DNA of 64,000 bases. It comes from Cordia subcordata. Its lineage: Eukaryota > Streptophyta > Magnoliopsida > Boraginales > Cordiaceae. The stretch spans positions 1,385,501 through 1,449,500 of the forward strand of contig JAPTOF010000005.1 in the NCBI GenBank assembly GCA_028554755.1, given 5' to 3'. A model generated the notes under the pieces. It was not told the DNA's origin, did not search any database, and worked only from the letters and a program-made list of their open reading frames with translations. Position 1 is the stretch's first letter, and the number at the start of each line of letters is the position of its first letter. A program made the translations under genes and the position numbers. This document shows, piece by piece, positions 37,939 to 50,339 of the stretch.

Positions 37939-38958
37939 TGATGTGTTGTGTTTTTGTGTGTGCTTGTGTTGTTAATTCCCTATGTTTTAGATGTATCTTG
38001 AGCTTTAAAAGATACATTAGTATAGTACATATACTAGAGTCAGGCTTGAGCATAAGCAAAAGAACATAGTTTGAGTTTCTAAGTCAAATGTTATACTAAA
38101 TACTTAACTTTGTACCTTAGCTGAGCTATAGGTCTAAAAGAAAGCGTGAACAAGGATAGACAATGAAGATAGAAGAGGACGGGTCATGTGATAAAGACCG
38201 AGAGCAAGGAAGAGGAAATTCAAGGTCAACTGGATGAGCCGATCGACTTAGAAAATATTGCCGGTCGACTGGCCACTCCAGAGAAGAGCCAAAATTGTCG
38301 GTCGCGCTTCCCAAAAAGCCAGTTGATCTAGTCGGTACAGAGAGCATCACTTTGAAAGTCAGTAGAGCTATGTAGAGGAGCCAGTTAACCGAATAGGTTG
38401 ATCGGCAGTACGCAGTAGTTGATATAAAAGCTCGATTTTCAGCCTTCAAATAGGGAGATCTGGGGATTATCTTTAAACCCAACGCACACACACAAAACCT
38501 TAGCTATACCACCTCCACCACGCATACAATCACACACTTTTCACCTAAATTCAAGCTTACTCACAGGATTAAAACACTTAGATTGAAAGCTACTCAAAGA
38601 TCTTATACAAGAAATTGCTAGGATGGAAGGGAAGTCTTCTATTCTCTCTTTCATCCTCTTTTATATTTTATTTGAGTAGAGTTGTTTAGGGTGATGATAC
38701 TTGTGTAATAGGTTGATTCTATGCTTCTGTATTATGGGATTTAATGGTTTAATATATATATATATATATCTATATATATATATACATACATATGCTATGT
38801 TCTTCTTGTTTCAATATACATGTCTTGGTAATTAATAATATGCCTAAGAGAGTTGCATATGTATAAATTGAAGTCTATTTGCTACTAAACACCTCTATTC
38901 ATTCTATAGTCATGTCTATATATTTATGTGTGGATCTTGTGAAGTGGGTAATGCTTAT
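37939..38958 (+). mobile_element. Element B 3' LTR, left part
   Basis: Starts TGATGTGTTGTG and is parallel to 26687-27710. It is cut at the CTTAT duplication (38954-38958) by A2 and continues at 56240. Confidence 0.85.
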
Positions 38959-40434
38959 TGATTTGTGTCATTTATGCGTGTTTGCATCTAGTTTTTGCAT
39001 GCACATTTAAGAGTGTCTAGAGTATAATTGAGTGCACTTAGTATAAAGCTTATGCGTATTTGTTAATAATTGTACATAATGTATTTAGATGCATAAATAC
39101 TACACTAAGTGTTATATTCCATGTTTTAGGAGTGTTTTGGAAGGGTTTGAGCTTACATGAGGAAGAAATGAGTTAACGGATGAAGACCGAAAGAAAAGGG
39201 ATGAAGAAAGGAGCATTCTGACCCAGCCAGACGACCCTAAAAAAGAGCCGGTCGACCGGCCAGGTCAACCGACCAAGTCAAAAAGCCCCCATTATTAAGC
39301 CGGTCGAGTTCATCAAGGAGCCGGTTGACCAGCTGTGCCCTGAAGCTGTTTATAAATTATCCGTTTCAGCTCATTTTCAGGGAGGAACTTTATTTCTTAA
39401 AATCCTAATAAACCCTAACTTTTTACCCACTTCACCAAACACCCAAAACCACTATCCTACACCAAAGCAAGAAAGGATTGAAGCTTGTAACAAGAGATTG
39501 AAAGGTTTTGCTTTGGATTTGAACAAGGCTTTTAAGGGGAGTTTCTTATCCCTTTTCCTATTTTCGTAAATATACTTTGTATTTGAGTAAGATCTAGGGT
39601 TGATTGATGTTGTATATAAGATTAGGGTTATGAATATTGATTTATTAATATCTTTGGTTATTAATACGTGCTTCTTTACATTGATTAATGGCATGAATCA
39701 ATATGTCTATGTGTTGATAATCAAACATGTCTATGTGTTTGTTAAAATGTCTAAGTGCAGTTGCATGTGTTATTTTGTTCTTAAATGCTTTCGGTAGTTG
39801 TGTCACCTAAGCGTTAATCCATGCTAATGGCATAAGCCCTATTTGCAACAAAGTGTGTTGATTGATATGCTTAATTAATGACTTGTGTGATAGGAGTATA
39901 CCTCTAGTCTGAAACAATACTAAAAGGGTACCCATTAGCACTAGTTAATGCTCTAGGAGTCTAATCTCTAATCTAAAACAATACTAATAGGTTAGTCTCT
40001 CGAGGAGGACATTGATCAACACCAAGGAGAACTTACTTAATTAAACTCTAGGTTAATTAGTTAAGAACTCTAGAGAGCAACCAAGCCATAGATAGACCGA
40101 ATTGTTATAATAGCCCAAGTCTAGTTGCAATGCAATCGCCTGAGATCCCCTTCAACCTTGTAGAGGTTTATTTCCTTAGTTTGGCACCTTAGGTTCCTCC
40201 ATTAGACTAGCTTAGCTTAGGTTTATTTTCCTTTCCTTGAGCTTCCTTTGATCCTTAAGAAAGCACACACACGCACATAGCTAGTTTTAGGCACGGAGCA
40301 CGTAGAAGTCAAACTAAGGTAGCCTCTCTGTGGAGACGATATCCGTACGCACGCATTATACTAGACACGATCCGTACGCTTGCGGGTGTAAAACTTGGTT
40401 GTATTTGTGATTCATACTACCGAGAGCACGATCA
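38959..40434 (+). mobile_element. A2 5' LTR
   Basis: Starts TGATTTGTGTCATTT, ends GAGCACGATCA. TATAAATT at about 39351 follows 'ggtcgaccggcc' and related motifs at 39240-39330. It is parallel to 54766-56239. Confidence 0.85.
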
Positions 40435-40440
40435 AGTTTT

Positions 40441-40458
40441 TGGTGCCGTTGCCGGGGA
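40441..40458 (+). other. A2 primer binding site (tRNA-Asp)
   Basis: TGGTGCCGTTGCCGGGGA lies six bases after the LTR. There is one mismatch to the complement of the tRNA-Asp 3' end. Confidence 0.85.
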
Positions 40459-40665
40459 TGCATGGTATTTTTTCTTTGTGCGCTTTTGTGTTTTTGATTA
40501 GTTGCTTGTGTGTTGTTCTATCTTTTGTTGCTTTCCTGTTTTTGAAAAAAAAAAAAGAACCACCAAAAAAAATTTGAAAATCCAAAAAAAATAAAAAAAT
40601 AAAAAATTTTGAAAAATCAAAAAAAAAAATTGAATTGAGAAGAGGTTTACTTGTGCTAATTTAGT

Positions 40666-42069
40666 ATGGATAGATGCAATGATTCTTGGTGGTCACTTGT
40701 ATCCTCTTTTCCACCCCCTATATATGCTTCTAATTCTTGTGTTTTATGTGGGAGAAATAAGCATCGTTTTCCTGATTGTCCCCTTTCATACCAAAATCCA
40801 CAATCTTGGGTTAACCCAAGGCATGATCCTTATAGTCATACAACCATTCATGCGTTAACATCTAGTTATTATGGTTATAGGGAGCCACATCATGCACATA
40901 TGTCTTGGGGTCAAGATGACTTTTTATTCTACCCACCCTTTGTTTTGAGAGTCTATCTTCTGCACCATCTTTTTTCACTTATTCTTCTCTGAAGTTTTTT
41001 TATTGTATGCTCAAAATGATTTTCAAAATGCCCACTGTTTCCACTCGGTTGAATCCTCTTCTCTTAGGTCTCCCTCACGTGAAGAAGAGAGGTATGGATA
41101 CCTCAAATCCCTAATTCATTCCAACCTTGAGAGACTAAAGGAGATGAACAAACAATTCTTTGGAATAGTCAAGTGCTTGAATATAGAAGTTGAGAATGAG
41201 CAACCCATGAGAGAGAGTGTCAAGATACCTTTAGACCAGGTTGAAGGGACGAGAGTGAGACCTTTAGATGAAGAGATTAGTGGTGAAAAAGATGATGTTT
41301 GGGAGGAAAAGATAGAGAGCGAGGTGGATGGAGAGTTTACATCTTGTAGTGAGGAAGAAGATGAGCTTAATAGTGCTTTGGTTCTTGATGACGATTGTAG
41401 GTATGTATTAGGGGAAGTGGTACCTTATCCTCCCATGCTTCCACTTTCTTCTATCAAGTCTCTTGAGCCTACCATTCCGTCTTTTCCACATCTTAACCAT
41501 GTTTGGAGGATGAATTTGATGTTATTATTGCTCAATTCAACTCTGATGCCTTTTAGAGGGAGATGAGTGCGCACACTCCCATTGCACTTACTTGTTTGCA
41601 TGATGAATTGTTTAAGTCTACCTTACCACCTTCATGCATGTCCACCCCTTTTGTGGAGTTAGTGCGACCCTTGTTTGATAATGCCATATCTCATAGAGAG
41701 GAAGAGTTTAGCACTTCCACATCTTCTTCAATTGACCTTCCTTCTCTGGATGTCGCCTAAACTCCCCATTCCCATTCTGTCGAGTCTCCCCTTTTGTTGG
41801 AGCTCATATTTGTGCCTTCTTGCATGGAACACTTTCACCTAGGACTAGGACACACACCACTCACTTTGTATGCATTTGACCTTTCATTGACCCATGAGGA
41901 GGGTATGTTCTTAGCCCTAGATAACGAGAAGAAGATTATGGGGTGGTTAATTAGTGAGCAAGTAAGGCATGATATTTTACACTTGCATATGGCACCTACC
42001 ACATTTGAGCACACATCCATATTTAACATTTTGGGATGGGATATTTTCGAAAGGGCTTGCATTGTTCAT
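40666..42069 (+). pseudogene. A-family zinc-knuckle protein, A2 copy
   Basis: A protein I do not know from any described retroelement. 40666-40992 begins MDRCNDSWWSLV and has the knuckle CVLCGRNKHRFPDC (CX2CX4HX4C, about residues 26-39), followed by SSYYGYREPHHAHMSWGQDD. 41003-41566, in the next frame, has an amphipathic stretch (LIHSNLERLKEMNKQFFGIV) and a strongly acidic part (EEKIESEVDGEF, CSEEEDELNSALVLDDD). 41563-41760 and 41794-42069 return to the first frame, ending in PTTFEHTSIFNILGWDI, where element E interrupts. The frame changes near 40990 and 41480 are probably decay. There is no protease, RT, RNase H or integrase. The knuckle suggests an RNA-packaging, Gag-like role. Confidence 0.6.
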
Positions 42070-43876
42070 TGTTGAGTGCTCATAATGATGCATTAGTGTA
42101 GTACTTTTGATAAGAATAGGCTTAAGCGTAAACAAATGTGTATGTCGAGTTTAAGAGACAAATTGCTACACTAATTGCTTGTTTTCAATGATTTAGGTGA
42201 ACTTTGGGTTAAGATCAAGATTGGACGATGAAAGGTGATGAAAATGGGAAATGCATAGGTCTAAGAGAAGACCAAAGGCCGAAAAGACAAAGAATGGAGG
42301 AAGAAAGTCAGCCGGACAACCAAGGAAAAAGAGCCGGTCGACCGGCCACTCCAGAGAGGTGCCAAAAATAGCCGGACGACCACCCCTCCAGAGTCGATCG
42401 ACCGGCTAGTCCAGAGAGCATCATTAAAAAGTCGGTCGAGCTAGGTCCAGAGGCCGGTCGACCGTCTGCTGAGAACATATAAATAGGGCCCGATTCTGCA
42501 GAAAAGAGGGGGGGGACTTTTGGAAGAATAACACACACTTCACACCTAAAATTCTCACACACTTAACCCTAGATTCCACCCACCTCACACACGCTTTTTA
42601 CACATTTCTCACTAAGAACCAAGCTGATTTGGAGGGTTCAAACATTTTGGATTCAAGTTTGCTTAAAAGCTTTGTACAAGATTAGCTAGGATGAAAGGGA
42701 AGCTTCATTATCTCTCTTTCATTCTATTTCCTATTATGATTGAGTAGACTTGTGTAGGGTGATTTAACTTCTGTAATGGGTTAACTATATACTCTTATGA
42801 TATGGGATATGATGGCTGAATATATAGACATGTTTCGAATTTTCTTGTTTAAATGGGTATTTTCTCATTCATGTCTAAGTGTTTGATAAAATGCCTAGAT
42901 GAGTAACATGTGTATAAATTGAAGTTTGTTTTTTAATAAACACATCTAATCCATGTTATAATCATGTCTATGTGTTTATATGTGGATGCTATGAAGCGGG
43001 TAATACTTTTATTCATATCTATATGTATATTTGCATGCCTAGTAATGAGCATAACTTCAATAACGCTTACGTGTTGCTTGTTAATTATTTCTAATGGTGT
43101 GAACTGAACACGACGATGTTTGGTAGTTGAATAGGTTCTATTATTCACGAGCACCTTGGCCTTGAACATGTATGAACGCACTAGCAAATCAAATCCTGCT
43201 GTAGTGACCTTAGAATGACGAAGTGTAATTTAGGGCTAGTCTAGACCGAGTCTCCTTTGGCTTTAAATCCAGCCAATAGGTTTCCGAATAGGTTTAGTCA
43301 ACCTTAGCAACAATTGGTCTTGGCTTTAAATCCAGCCAAAGGTTTAAGTACTAAGGTAGGTTCATTCTAAGTCACCTAGGAAGTTAGTTAGTCACTCTTG
43401 AGGCCTTAGGTCATAAGGACCACGCCGTAGCTCTAGGAGGCGCCGCCTAGGGATGGACCTGCACCGAGTCCTAGGGGGAAATTAGGACACTAACTAGCAA
43501 CCTAGTTAAGAGCACTCATGATAGTTAGCCATCATCCCTTAATCCCATAGCGTTTGAGATAGAATTACCCATTCATAAGTCGAAGTCACCCTAACCCCTT
43601 CTCAATTGTTAGTTCCTTCTTGACCAACTTGTGCTCCCATTTTTCATATTCATAGTTTAGTTTCATTTCCTTTACCTAGAGCTCCCAATAATCCAAAACC
43701 ACAAAAATATACCTAGTTTAGATCTTTCTTTTTGGCACTTTCTAGAACACCAAGCATAGAATTCTCCCACATTATTCACGCCTCCCTGTGGTTTGACACC
43801 CGCACTTGTATATACTATATTGCATAATCCATATGCTTGTGGGTCTTTTAGAGCTTGCACTTGAAAGACGACAACA
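42070..43876 (+). mobile_element. Element E 5' LTR, 5'-shortened
   Basis: Starts TGTTGAGTGCTCATAATG directly after the TTCAT duplication and ends ACGACAACA. It lacks the first 55 bases of the full family LTR, which are present at 51268-51322 and in the solo LTR at 34823. Open frames such as 42308-42562 (repeated at 51561-51815) are conserved only because the LTR is copied. Confidence 0.85.
42478..42485 (+). promoter_or_regulatory. TATA box of the E 5' LTR
   Basis: TATAAATA lies directly downstream of a cluster of GGTCGACC-type palindromes (42333-42465). The same pair is found at 51731-51738 in the 3' LTR. Confidence 0.7.
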
Positions 43877-43882
43877 AGTTCT

Positions 43883-43900
43883 TGGCGCTGTTGCCGGGGA
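43883..43900 (+). other. Element E primer binding site (tRNA-Asp)
   Basis: TGGCGCTGTTGCCGGGGA, six bases after the LTR, one mismatch to the complement of the plant tRNA-Asp 3' end. Confidence 0.85.
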
Positions 43901-44260
43901 AGCACGGTGATTTGCATTCTTTACTTGTGTGTTTTGGTAGTTGCTTTATTTGCTTTTCTTGCTTTTCCTTTATAGTTTGTTTAGTTTTTGCTTATCTTGT
44001 TTATTGTTCATATTATCTTGCTTTGATCCTTGCTTATCTATTTTAGCTTTTGTTTTTATTTTTAGTAGATTTGTTTTAGGATTGTGGATTATTTGCTGTA
44101 GTTATTGGAATTTGAAGTTTTCGGGGGTTGAAGTGGCCGGAGTTAGGATAGATTGTGCATGCTTGGTAGGAGATCCCTTAGAAATCCCCTAGTTCCTCTT
44201 AATCCCGAACTTGATAGAATTACTAGACATTTAAGGAATTGAGGAGATCTACTTGAGGAG

Positions 44261-46002
44261 ATGGCCGATCCTAATCATCCTCCTAATCCTCCCAATCCCC
44301 CAATGAATCCCATTCCACCTTATGATCACATTGGACATCAAGCCCAAGCTCATTTTAGACTAGAGCCCCGTAGACCGGATCCACCCATAGATGAGGAACC
44401 CACTCTTAGGCAATTCTTTCTCCCCGAAGCCTTTGAGCCCCAATTTGGCTATTCAAATTCCGGGTTTGGGGGAGACGAACTTCGAGATTAAGCCTAATAT
44501 GTTGGCTATGCTTCCCTCCTTCTACGGGAGAAGCAATGAGAGTCCTCTAGATCATATCATTGATTTTGTTGAGATGAGTTCCACTCTCCATGTCCCCAAT
44601 GTCTTCCAAGAGGTCATACGTCTAAGATTGTTTCCTTTCTCTCTTAAGGACAAGGCTAGGACTTGGTTGCATTCCTTAACCAATGGTTGCATTACTTCAT
44701 GGGTTGAGCTTCAATCTAAGTTCTTCCAAAAATTTTATCCCATGGCCAAGACGGCCGACCTTAGGACCGCTATTATGACTTTTTCCCAACATGACCTAGA
44801 ATTTTTCATGAGGCTTGGGAGAGGTTCAAGGATCTTCTTAGACAATGTCCACACCATGGGTACGGCAATCATGACCTAATGCAATACTTTTTTCGAGGCT
44901 TAAATGAACAAAATAGGATGGAGGTCAATGCCGCCTCCGATGATGGCTTCTATCTTTTGAGACCGACCGAGGCATGGGAGAAAATAGAAATGATGGTTGA
45001 AAATTCTTTTCAAAATTTTGAAATGGAAAGGTCTAGTCCGGGAGGCAACAAGAGAAGTGTTAATGAGGTTGGAGTTTCTTTAGACTTACCGCTAAGGTTG
45101 AGGCTTTGACGAATAAGCTAGATCAATTCATTTCTTTGTCCATTTCATCCCAAGGTCATAGGACTAGTTCTTTAGGTTCTTCCTCCGCCCCTTTAGTTGT
45201 TGAAGTTTATGCATTGTGCTCCGAGTCATCTCATGAGACCATAGCTTGCCCTTTAGCATCCCAATTTCCTGAATTCATGAAAGAGCAAGTGTGTGCCACA
45301 CAAGGTTATTCTCGTGAGTATAATCCATACTCGAACACATACAATCCGGGTTGGAGGGATAACTCAAAATTTTCTTGGAAACAAGGACAACATGAGTCTA
45401 GTTCACATCCTCAGGTTCCACCCCAGCAGCGACCCTGTCCTCAATATCCCCCAGGTTTCTATCATGTTAATCAACCCCGTCTCACTGGTGCTCCTCAACC
45501 TCAGGCTTTGCCTGCTCCCTCTAGTAGCCAACCTCCTAGTAATGACATGATAAAGATAATGTAGTTCATTCAGAACCAACAACAGGAATTGGCAGAAAAT
45601 AGGCAGCAAATGGCGAGGTTTAAGGCACAGTTAGGACAAATTGCTAGTCAGTTGAGTGCTAGAGACCCCAGGAAATTGCCTTCTCAGCCGGAGATGAACC
45701 CTAGAGTCCAGTCCTGTTCCTCCACCGATACCACTTATCTTCCTCAGGCCCAGGCTAAGGCCGTCACTACTGTTAGGAGTGGTCGGGTAGTGGATAATAG
45801 GGTAAAAGTTGACTTTGTAGTGCCTGCACTTAGTGGTCCTTCTGAGTCTAGAGCACCACATTGCAGCCCTGTTGAGGGAAATTCTAGAGAAGGTCCTATT
45901 AGAGAGATGAGCCCATTAGAGATCATGGAGAGAGTAGTACTTCCCGCCCACATCGGGAGGGAAAAGAGCCTATTGATGACTCCCATGTATCTAGAGGTGT
46001 AG
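44261..46002 (+). pseudogene. Element E gag, broken by single-base changes
   Basis: Gag builds the particle and binds the RNA. The ATG at 44261 begins MADPNHPPNPPNPP, about 360 bases after the primer site. An extra base near 44440 shifts into the frame of 44391-44879, which has NFEIKPNMLAMLPSFYGRSN and the capsid part FPFSLKDKARTWLHSL. A lost base near 44810 returns to the first frame (44879-45109, YFFRGLNEQNRMEVNAAS). Another lost base near 45090 leads to 45106-45564 with the zinc knuckle CALCSESSHETIAC and a Pro/Gln-rich tail. A TAG at 45562-45564 stands where B has CAA. 45589-46002 continues the same frame. Confidence 0.85.
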
Positions 46003-46202
46003 AGCCTAGAGTTCCCTTTCCATCTGCCTTAGAGAGGCCTACACCCAGTGAGGATTCTAGGTTATTCAAGGTTTTAGAGCGTCTTAAGGACCTTAAGGTC
46101 AATCTTCCTTTGATAGATGCGATCATTTCCATCCCCTCTTATTCTAAGTTCTTTAAGGATCTTTGAACAAGGAAACGTAGGTCATCGAACATTCCTAAGA
46201 AG

Positions 46203-47471
46203 GTGAGGCTTACGGAGAAGGTGAGTAGTATTTGTACTTCGGGCCTTCCGCCCAAGATGAGTGACCCCGGAGCCTTCACCATTCCTTGTAGGATCCGGGA
46301 GACCCAGATTGATCACGCCTTGTTAGATTTAGGATCTAATGTGAATCTCATTCCCTACTTTGTCTATCAGCAGCTAGGTCTAGGTGAGTTGTCTTCTACA
46401 CATGTTACTCTTCAGCTAGCTGATAGGTCTGAGCGTAGACCTAGGGGTGTGATAGAGGACGTTATAGTCCAGGTAGGTGAGTTTGTGTACTCTGTTGACT
46501 TCATAGTATTAGATATGGATTCGGGACATGACTCTAGACATTTTACACCCATTCTTCTAGGTCGCCCCTTCCTTGCCACCGCAGATGCCGTTATCCATTG
46601 TAGGTTGGGGGTATTGGAGATGAAATTTGGGAATTTGAGATCCACTATGAAGGTTGCAAAGGCGGTGAATAGGGATAGTATAGGAGGAGAGAATGGAGAA
46701 GAGTGCTTTAGGGTGGATGTGATTGATTCTTGCGTTGAGGATCTTATAGAGAAGACTATGACCGATGGAGAAGAATTGAGGAAATTTGAGGAATTGATGT
46801 CTAGTTTTGGTTTGGAGACCTTAGAGAGGAAATGTATAGCTTATACTTCCTTGATTGAGAGCCATTTGACTAATAAGTCACTTGAGGTTAATCCTTTTAG
46901 TCTCATTTCTAGTGAAGTCCCCATTGATGATGTTGAGGTTAAGTCCCCCTTGGTTGAGCCTAGCCCTTCTTTAGAGCTCAAACCCCTTCCCGATCATTTG
47001 AAATATGCATTCCTAGGCTCTACTGAGACCCTTTCGGTCATCATAACTTCTGATCTTTCCAATGAGTATAAGGAGCGTCTCTTAGAGGTCCTTAGGAAAC
47101 ATAGGAAGGCTATAGGGTGGAAAATTGATGATTTGAGAGGTATAGACCCTTCGGTTTGCATGCATCGTATTCACCTTGAGGATGGAGCCATTCCTTATAG
47201 GGAAATGCAAAGGAGGCTAAACCCATACATGAGCGAAGTAGTTAAGAAAGAGATCATTAAGCTTTTAGATGCAGGCATTATTTATCCAATCTCTGATAGT
47301 GAGTGGGTTAGCCCGTCCAAGTTGTCCCTAAGAAGTTCAGGATCACGGTTGTTGAGAATGAGAGAGGAGAGCTTATCCCTACACGTACTCCCACAGGATG
47401 GAGAGTTTGTATTGACTATAGGAAGCTCAACTCCAAAACTAGGAAGGATCATTTCCCATTGCCTTTTCTAG
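46203..47471 (+). CDS. Element E protease and RT N-terminus
   Basis: 422 codons. The retropepsin-type domain is at about residues 35-150: [15 protein letters not shown] (DLG at 42-44), [34 protein letters not shown] and [15 protein letters not shown]. An acidic linker (about 165-280) follows, then the start of RT with [20 protein letters not shown] and [21 protein letters not shown] base lost near 47314 shifts the true RT frame to the next open frame, so the last 50 residues here are out of frame. Upstream, a TGA near 46163 (where B has a Cys codon) separates this part from gag. The ATG used is internal, not the natural start of the polyprotein. Confidence 0.85.
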   Translation: MRLTEKVSSICTSGLPPKMSDPGAFTIPCRIRETQIDHALLDLGSNVNLIPYFVYQQLGLGELSSTHVTLQLADRSERRPRGVIEDVIVQVGEFVYSVDFIVLDMDSGHDSRHFTPILLGRPFLATADAVIHCRLGVLEMKFGNLRSTMKVAKAVNRDSIGGENGEECFRVDVIDSCVEDLIEKTMTDGEELRKFEELMSSFGLETLERKCIAYTSLIESHLTNKSLEVNPFSLISSEVPIDDVEVKSPLVEPSPSLELKPLPDHLKYAFLGSTETLSVIITSDLSNEYKERLLEVLRKHRKAIGWKIDDLRGIDPSVCMHRIHLEDGAIPYREMQRRLNPYMSEVVKKEIIKLLDAGIIYPISDSEWVSPSKLSLRSSGSRLLRMREESLSLHVLPQDGEFVLTIGSSTPKLGRIISHCLF

Positions 47472-49873
47472 ACCAGATCTTGGATAGAGTAGCTGGGCAT
47501 AGCTACTATTGTTTTCTAGATGGCTATTCGGGTTATAACCAGATCCCTGTATTTCCTGAGGACCAGGAGAAGACCACATTTACTTGTCCCTATGGCACTT
47601 TCGCTTATAGGAGAATGCCCTTTGGTCTTTGTAATGCCCCAGCGACTTTTCAGAGATGTATGATGGCCATTTTTAGTGACATGATTGAGAGCTATTTAGA
47701 GATTTTCATGGATGATTTCTCAGTCTTTGGAGATAGCTTTGATGAGTGCTTGAGTCATCTCTCTTTAGTCTTAGACCGATGTGTAAAGAAGAATCTAGTG
47801 TTAAGTTGGGAAAAATCCCACTTCATGGTGCAACAAGGGATAGTGTTGGGTCATGTTGTATCATCTAGTGGAATTCAAGTTGACCCAGCTAAGGTACAAT
47901 TAATTGAAAAGTTGCCTGTCCCTAAGTGTGTCAAGGATGTTAGATCTTTTCTAGGGCATGCAAGATTTTACCGTAGATTCATTAAGGATTTTAGTCACAT
48001 TACACGCCCCTTGTCTAGGCTCCTAGCACAAGATGTCCCTTTTGACTTTGATGATGAATGTGTTAGAGCTTTCAATAGGCTTAAATCCTTCTTGTCTACA
48101 TCCCCAATTATCCAACCACCTAACTACAGTCTCCTATTTGAGGTTATGTGTGATGCATCCGATTATGCAATAGGAGTTGTTTTAGGTCAAAGGAAGTATA
48201 AGTTGCCCCATGTTGTGTACTATGCTAGCAAGACTCTTGATGAAGCACAAAAGAATTATACCACTGCGGAAAAAGAGCTTCTAGCAATAGTTTTCTCCCT
48301 TGACAAGTTTAGGTCATACATCCTAGGATCCAAAGTGATTGTCTACACCGATCATGCGGCATTAAAGTATTTGTTGTCTAAGAAAGGATCTAAACCCCGC
48401 TTGATTAGGTGGTTGCTCCTCCTTCAAGAGTTTGACAAAGAAATCTGGGATAAGAGGGGTAGAGAAAATTTAGTTGTGGATCATCTTTCCCGTCTTGTTA
48501 GCAAGTCTTCTAGTGATCCATTTCCTTTTCATGATTCATTCCCCGATGAGCAATTGTTTGCCATCTCTCATCACACACCTAGGTTTGCACATATTGTCAA
48601 TTATCTTGCCACAGGGCGTTTTCCTTCCCATTGGGAGAAGAGAGAGAGAGATAGGTTCCTAGCGCAAGTTAGACATTTCTTTTGGGAGGATCCCTATCTT
48701 TTCAAAGTGTATGCGGATCAAATGATTCGCTGGTGTGTGCCTGAGGATGAGTTTGAGAGCGTTTTGAGCATGTTTCGTGATGAGGGGTGTGGGGGTCATT
48801 TTAGTGGGAAGAAGACCGTCGCGAAGGTCTTGCAAAGTGGACTGTTTTGGCCTTCTCTCTTTAAGGATGCCCAAGAATACTGCAAGAAGTGTTTCAGATG
48901 TCAACAATCCGGGTCCATCTCTAGGAGAAACATGATGCCTTTATCCCCTATTCTTCCTTGTGAGTTGTTTGATGTTTGGGGTATAGACTTCATGGGTCCA
49001 TTTCCACCTTCCTTTGGGTACCAATACATTTTAGTGGCTGTTGATTATGTGTCCAAATGGGTTGAGGCTACTCCTACATGCACTAATGACCATAGGGTAG
49101 TGGTTAAGTTTATTAAAGAAAACATTTTCTCTAGATTTGGGGTCCCTAGGGTCTTAATTAGTGATAGGGGTTTGCATTTTCGCCATAGGACTTTAAAGGC
49201 CTTGTTGAGAAGATATTCGGTCACCCATAAGATAGCCACTCCTTATCACCCGCAAACTAGTGGACAAGTAGAGGTGTCCAATAGAGAGATCAAGCACATT
49301 TTAGAGAAAACAGTTAGGCCCGATAGAAGAGATTGGTCTATTAGGCTAAATGATGCTTTGTGGGCTTACCATAGCGCCTTCAAGACTCCCATTGGTATGT
49401 CTCCATACAGATTGGTTTATGGTAAAGCTTGTCACTTACCGGTAGAACTAAAGCATAGAGCTTATTGGGCAATCAAAGCCCTAAATTTTGACTTGGCAAA
49501 AGCGGGTGAGAAAAGGAAGCTAGACCTAACGGAATTGGAAGAGCTTAGATTCGAGGCGTATGAGAACGCTAAACTTTATAAGGATAGGATGAAGAGAATT
49601 CATGATAAACACATTATTAAGAAATCATTCTCTCCTTTTGATAAAGTTTGGTTGTTTAACTCACGATTGAAACTCTTTTCAGGTAAGCTTAAGACAAGAT
49701 GGGATGGTCTATATGAGGTGATGGTTGCCTATCCTTCCGGAGCAGTCAAGATTAAAGACTTGAAGGATGACCGAGAGTTGACGGTGAATGGGCAACGCCT
49801 GAAGCACGCATATGATCCGAGCATGGCTTGTGTGGAAGTTTTAATGCTTCAGGATCCCATCTGTGGAAGTTGA
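47315..49873 (+). CDS. Element E reverse transcriptase, RNase H and integrase
   Basis: One open frame down to the TGA at 49871-49873. It runs open upstream to the frame change at 47315; the first usual-type start codon is not decisive (numbering here from 47459). [28 protein letters not shown] and the catalytic FMDD at 83-86. RNase H: Asp232, Glu271 or Glu273, Asp298 (YTDHA), Asp341 (VDHLSR). Integrase: zinc-binding part with GGHF and CKKCFRC (475-481), where the first His is replaced by Arg440; core with Asp510 (GIDFMG), Asp569 (ISDRG) and Glu605 (QVEVSN), so DD35E; C-terminal part to residue 804. These enzymes make and insert the DNA copy. The loss of the zinc-binding His may weaken the integrase. 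Confidence 0.9.
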   Translation, partial: VQVVPKKFRITVVENERGELIPTRTPTGWRVCIDYRKLNSKTRKDHFPLPFLDQILDRVAGHSYYCFLDGYSGYNQIPVFPEDQEKTTFTCPYGTFAYRRMPFGLCNAPATFQRCMMAIFSDMIESYLEIFMDDFSVFGDSFDECLSHLSLVLDRCVKKNLVLSWEKSHFMVQQGIVLGHVVSSSGIQVDPAKVQLIEKLPVPKCVKDVRSFLGHARFYRRFIKDFSHITRPLSRLLAQDVPFDFDDECVRAFNRLKSFLSTSPIIQPPNYSLLFEVMCDASDYAIGVVLGQRKYKLPHVVYYASKTLDEAQKNYTTAEKELLAIVFSLDKFRSYILGSKVIVYTDHAALKYLLSKKGSKPRLIRWLLLLQEFDKEIWDKRGRENLVVDHLSRLVSKSSSDPFPFHDSFPDEQLFAISHHTPRFAHIVNYLATGRFPSHWEKRERDRFLAQVRHFFWEDPYLFKVYADQMIRWCVPEDEFESVLSMFRDEGCGGHFSGKKTVAKVLQSGLFWPSLFKDAQEYCKKCFRCQQSGSISRRNMMPLSPILPCELFDVWGIDFMGPFPPSFGYQYILVAVDYVSKWVEATPTCTNDHRVVVKFIKENIFSRFGVPRVLISDRGLHFRHRTLKALLRRYSVTHKIATPYHPQTSGQVEVSNREIKHILEKTVRPDRRDWSIRLNDALWAYHSAFKTPIGMSPYRLVYGKACHLPVELKHRAYWAIKALNFDLAKAGEKRKLDLTELEELRFEAYENAKLYKDRMKRIHDKHIIKKSFSPFDKVWLFNSRLKLFSGKLKTRWDGLYEVMVAYPSGAVKIKDLKDDRELTVNGQRLKHAYDPSMACVEVLMLQDPICGS

Positions 49874-49885
49874 AGATGAGTTGGT

Positions 49886-49930
49886 GTTTGCCTGGCTGAA
49901 GGCATGGTGGTTAGCGCTACTAGGAGGCAG
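49886..49930 (+). other. Element E post-integrase stem-loop
   Basis: GTTTGCC pairs with GGCAGCC (one G-U) around the conserved 'ggttagcgctactagga'. It starts 13 bases after the stop. Confidence 0.55.
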
Positions 49931-50305
49931 CCTAGGTTCAATTTTGCAATTTTGCATTTGTTTCACTTTCTTTTCTTTTTATTTTCTTTCTTTTATCTTT
50001 CTTGCACCCAAACCAAAGTGTTGAATCCCAATCCTTTGTCCCATAAGATACATCATTACTCATTATTGCACATGCCAATGCAAGTATGCATAGGCAATGC
50101 TACTAATTTTGTTTTCTTTGTGAGTGTTTATGAATTGTGAGTCACAGGATTAGTAGTTTGGTGATTTATCATTGACATGGAAAGCTTTGAAGAAAATGCA
50201 AGGTTGTATCTATCCTTTCTCCACTTGTTCCCCATGTTTACACCCTATCCCCACCACCCTTGTTTTGTAATGACGATTTGCTTGTTTTTGTGTTTTGATC
50301 TTTTT

Positions 50306-50339
50306 GCTTGAGGACAAACAAAGTTTAGGTTTGGGGTGT
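50306..50339 (+). other. Element E internal polypurine module
   Basis: GCTTG-AGGA-CAAAC (one change in the stem), then AAAGTTTAGGTTTGGGG. It lies 927 bases before the terminal module. Confidence 0.7.

Noticed and set aside
40441..40458. tRNA-Asp gene
   Set aside because: Only the 18 bases complementary to the 3' end are present, directly after an LTR: a primer site, not a tRNA gene.
42308..42562. An 84-codon minus-strand frame repeated at 51561-51815
   Set aside because: It is the GTCGAC/TATA part of the E LTR read backwards, identical because the LTRs are young.
46322..46334. DLG in place of DTG/DSG taken as a damaged protease site
   Set aside because: C and E both have DLG and, as far as I recall, so do other plant Athila-type proteases, so it is a lineage feature. 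Only the DLR in B is damage.
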